The notes under the pieces were generated by a model. It saw only the letters and a list, made by a program, of their open reading frames with translations, was not told the DNA's origin and did not search any database. The position numbers and the translations under genes were made by a program. Positions 63,473 to 64,000 of a DNA stretch of 64,000 bases are shown here, one piece after another. Source of the stretch: VRUE01 sp963715625 (GTDB lineage: Bacteria; Actinomycetota; Thermoleophilia; Solirubrobacterales; 70-9); contig OY970260.1 of the NCBI GenBank assembly GCA_963715625.1, positions 372,001 through 436,000 on the forward strand, given 5' to 3'. The stretch's first letter is position 1. Each line of letters starts with the position of its first letter.

Positions 63473-64000
63473 AGCCCCCCAGGCCGAAGTCGCCGAAGGG
63501 CTCGTCGCGCTCGCGCACCGCCTCCTTGAAGCCCGCCTCGGCGGCGCGGCGGACGAATGCGTGGCCCTCCTCGGTGTGGCGGGCGATGCCGTCGAAGAAG
63601 GTGCCGAGCAGCTGGGTCTGGTGCAGGCCCTGGGCGTAGAGGCTCTGGTTGACCAGCATCTTCATCATCACCAGCTGGTTGAGCGGCATCCGGGCGACGC
63701 GCTCCAGCAGCGCCTCGAAGCGCTCGTCCAGCTCGGCGGGGGGCGCAGCCTCCGTCGCCAGCCCCCACTCCGCCGCCTGCTCGCCGGTCAGCGAGTCGCC
63801 GGTGAGGAGCAGGCGCTTGGCCCGCATCGGCCCGACCCGGGCGGCCCAGAGCGCCGTCGTCGGCGAGCCCCAGACCCGCGCCGGCGGGTAGCCGATCTTG
63901 GCGTCGGTGCCGACAACCAGCAGGTCCGAGCAGAGCGCCATGTCGGTGCCCCCGGCGACGCAGTAGCCGTGCACCTTGCAGAGCACCGGCTTCTCGGAGT
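63459..64000 (-). CDS. Enoyl-CoA hydratase/isomerase family (crotonase) protein, partial
   Basis: The C-terminal part of a crotonase, cut by the window edge. It contains the oxyanion-hole motif KVHGYCVAGGTDMALCSDLL, then AKIGYPPARVWGSPTTALWA with the second oxyanion-hole region, RLLLTGDSLTGEQAAEWGLA, and a C-terminal helical domain MPLNQLVMMKMLVNQSLYAQ. Catalytic Glu positions seem changed to Ser or Trp in GSPTTAL, so it may not be a standard hydratase. It is first of the crotonase-BVMO-thioesterase run. Confidence 0.87.
   Translation of the reverse strand, partial: SEKPVLCKVHGYCVAGGTDMALCSDLLVVGTDAKIGYPPARVWGSPTTALWAARVGPMRAKRLLLTGDSLTGEQAAEWGLATEAAPPAELDERFEALLERVARMPLNQLVMMKMLVNQSLYAQGLHQTQLLGTFFDGIARHTEEGHAFVRRAAEAGFKEAVRERDEPFGDFGLGGFGVE

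Noticed and set aside
1..64000. CRISPR arrays, rRNA genes, prophage or integrated plasmid
   Set aside because: No regularly spaced direct repeats, no rRNA-like sequence, no integrase, capsid, or replication genes. The only mobile-element gene is the IS630 remnant.

Overview
The window is about 64 kb of GC-rich DNA (roughly 70 percent GC in the core genes) from an actinobacterium. The gene content fits the class Thermoleophilia (Solirubrobacterales-like): a housekeeping sigma factor of actinobacterial type, luciferase-like F420-type oxidoreductases, ergothioneine genes egtB-egtD, a mycobacterial-type polymethylated polysaccharide gene trio, paired GET3/ArsA-like ATPases, a three-subunit proton-translocating transhydrogenase and a complete type IV pilus locus. 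The taxonomic call is an inference from gene families; no rRNA, tRNA or CRISPR array is visible.

Layout. 0-6 kb: a partial thioesterase preceded by two tiny overlapping ORFs, an HxlR regulator with its own operator pair, an aldehyde dehydrogenase behind a second operator pair, an acyl-CoA dehydrogenase, meaB with a PRC-barrel partner, and a hexapeptide acyltransferase. 6-7 kb: a VapBC-type toxin-antitoxin pair and an XRE regulator. 7-10.5 kb: glycosyltransferase, GH57 enzyme and methyltransferase in overlapping order, the same order as Rv3032-Rv3031-Rv3030. 10.5-12.3 kb: a lower-GC AAA ATPase plus DUF4276 (TOPRIM-like) pair resembling AbiL/PARIS-type defence. 12.4-18.7 kb: a methyltransferase, then a leftward operon parA-like, ftsZ (long N-terminal extension), ggt, class III nucleotide cyclase and a 59-residue ORF. 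19-21 kb: two ArsA/GET3-like ATPases. 21-23 kb: an unknown protein and a second HxlR regulator.

23-43 kb is a leftward type IV pilus locus: frameshifted pilT2, pilX-like, a thioredoxin-fold-like protein, pilB, pilT, pilC, a Fic protein, pilA1 (behind a GEMM-I cyclic-dinucleotide riboswitch), pilA2, a frameshifted secreted beta-propeller protein, pilW, pilV, pilD, pilM, pilN, pilO and a pilP-like gene. The primary sigma factor follows. 44-59 kb: YihY-type membrane protein, double winged-helix regulator, glpX, two luciferase-like oxidoreductases, egtB-egtD, a TadE-anchored NPP1-like protein, pntA1-pntA2-pntB, a CtpE-like P-type ATPase and a PIG-V mannosyltransferase. 59.3-61.5 kb is a lower-GC island: the 3' end of an IS630 transposase, two related 19-20 residue peptide genes, and three divergent winged-helix regulators around a 24 bp operator. 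61.5-64 kb: thioesterase, Baeyer-Villiger-type monooxygenase and a partial enoyl-CoA hydratase.

Two themes run through the window. First, it is full of long palindromic elements in several sequence families: intergenic (three 47 bp copies, two of a second family, several singletons) and, unusually, in frame inside the coding regions of parA, ftsZ and egtB. Second, small signalling-type elements stand out: the riboswitch in front of pilA1, and the tandem mini-peptide genes divergent from a regulator cluster. The last is the best candidate for an undescribed system here.
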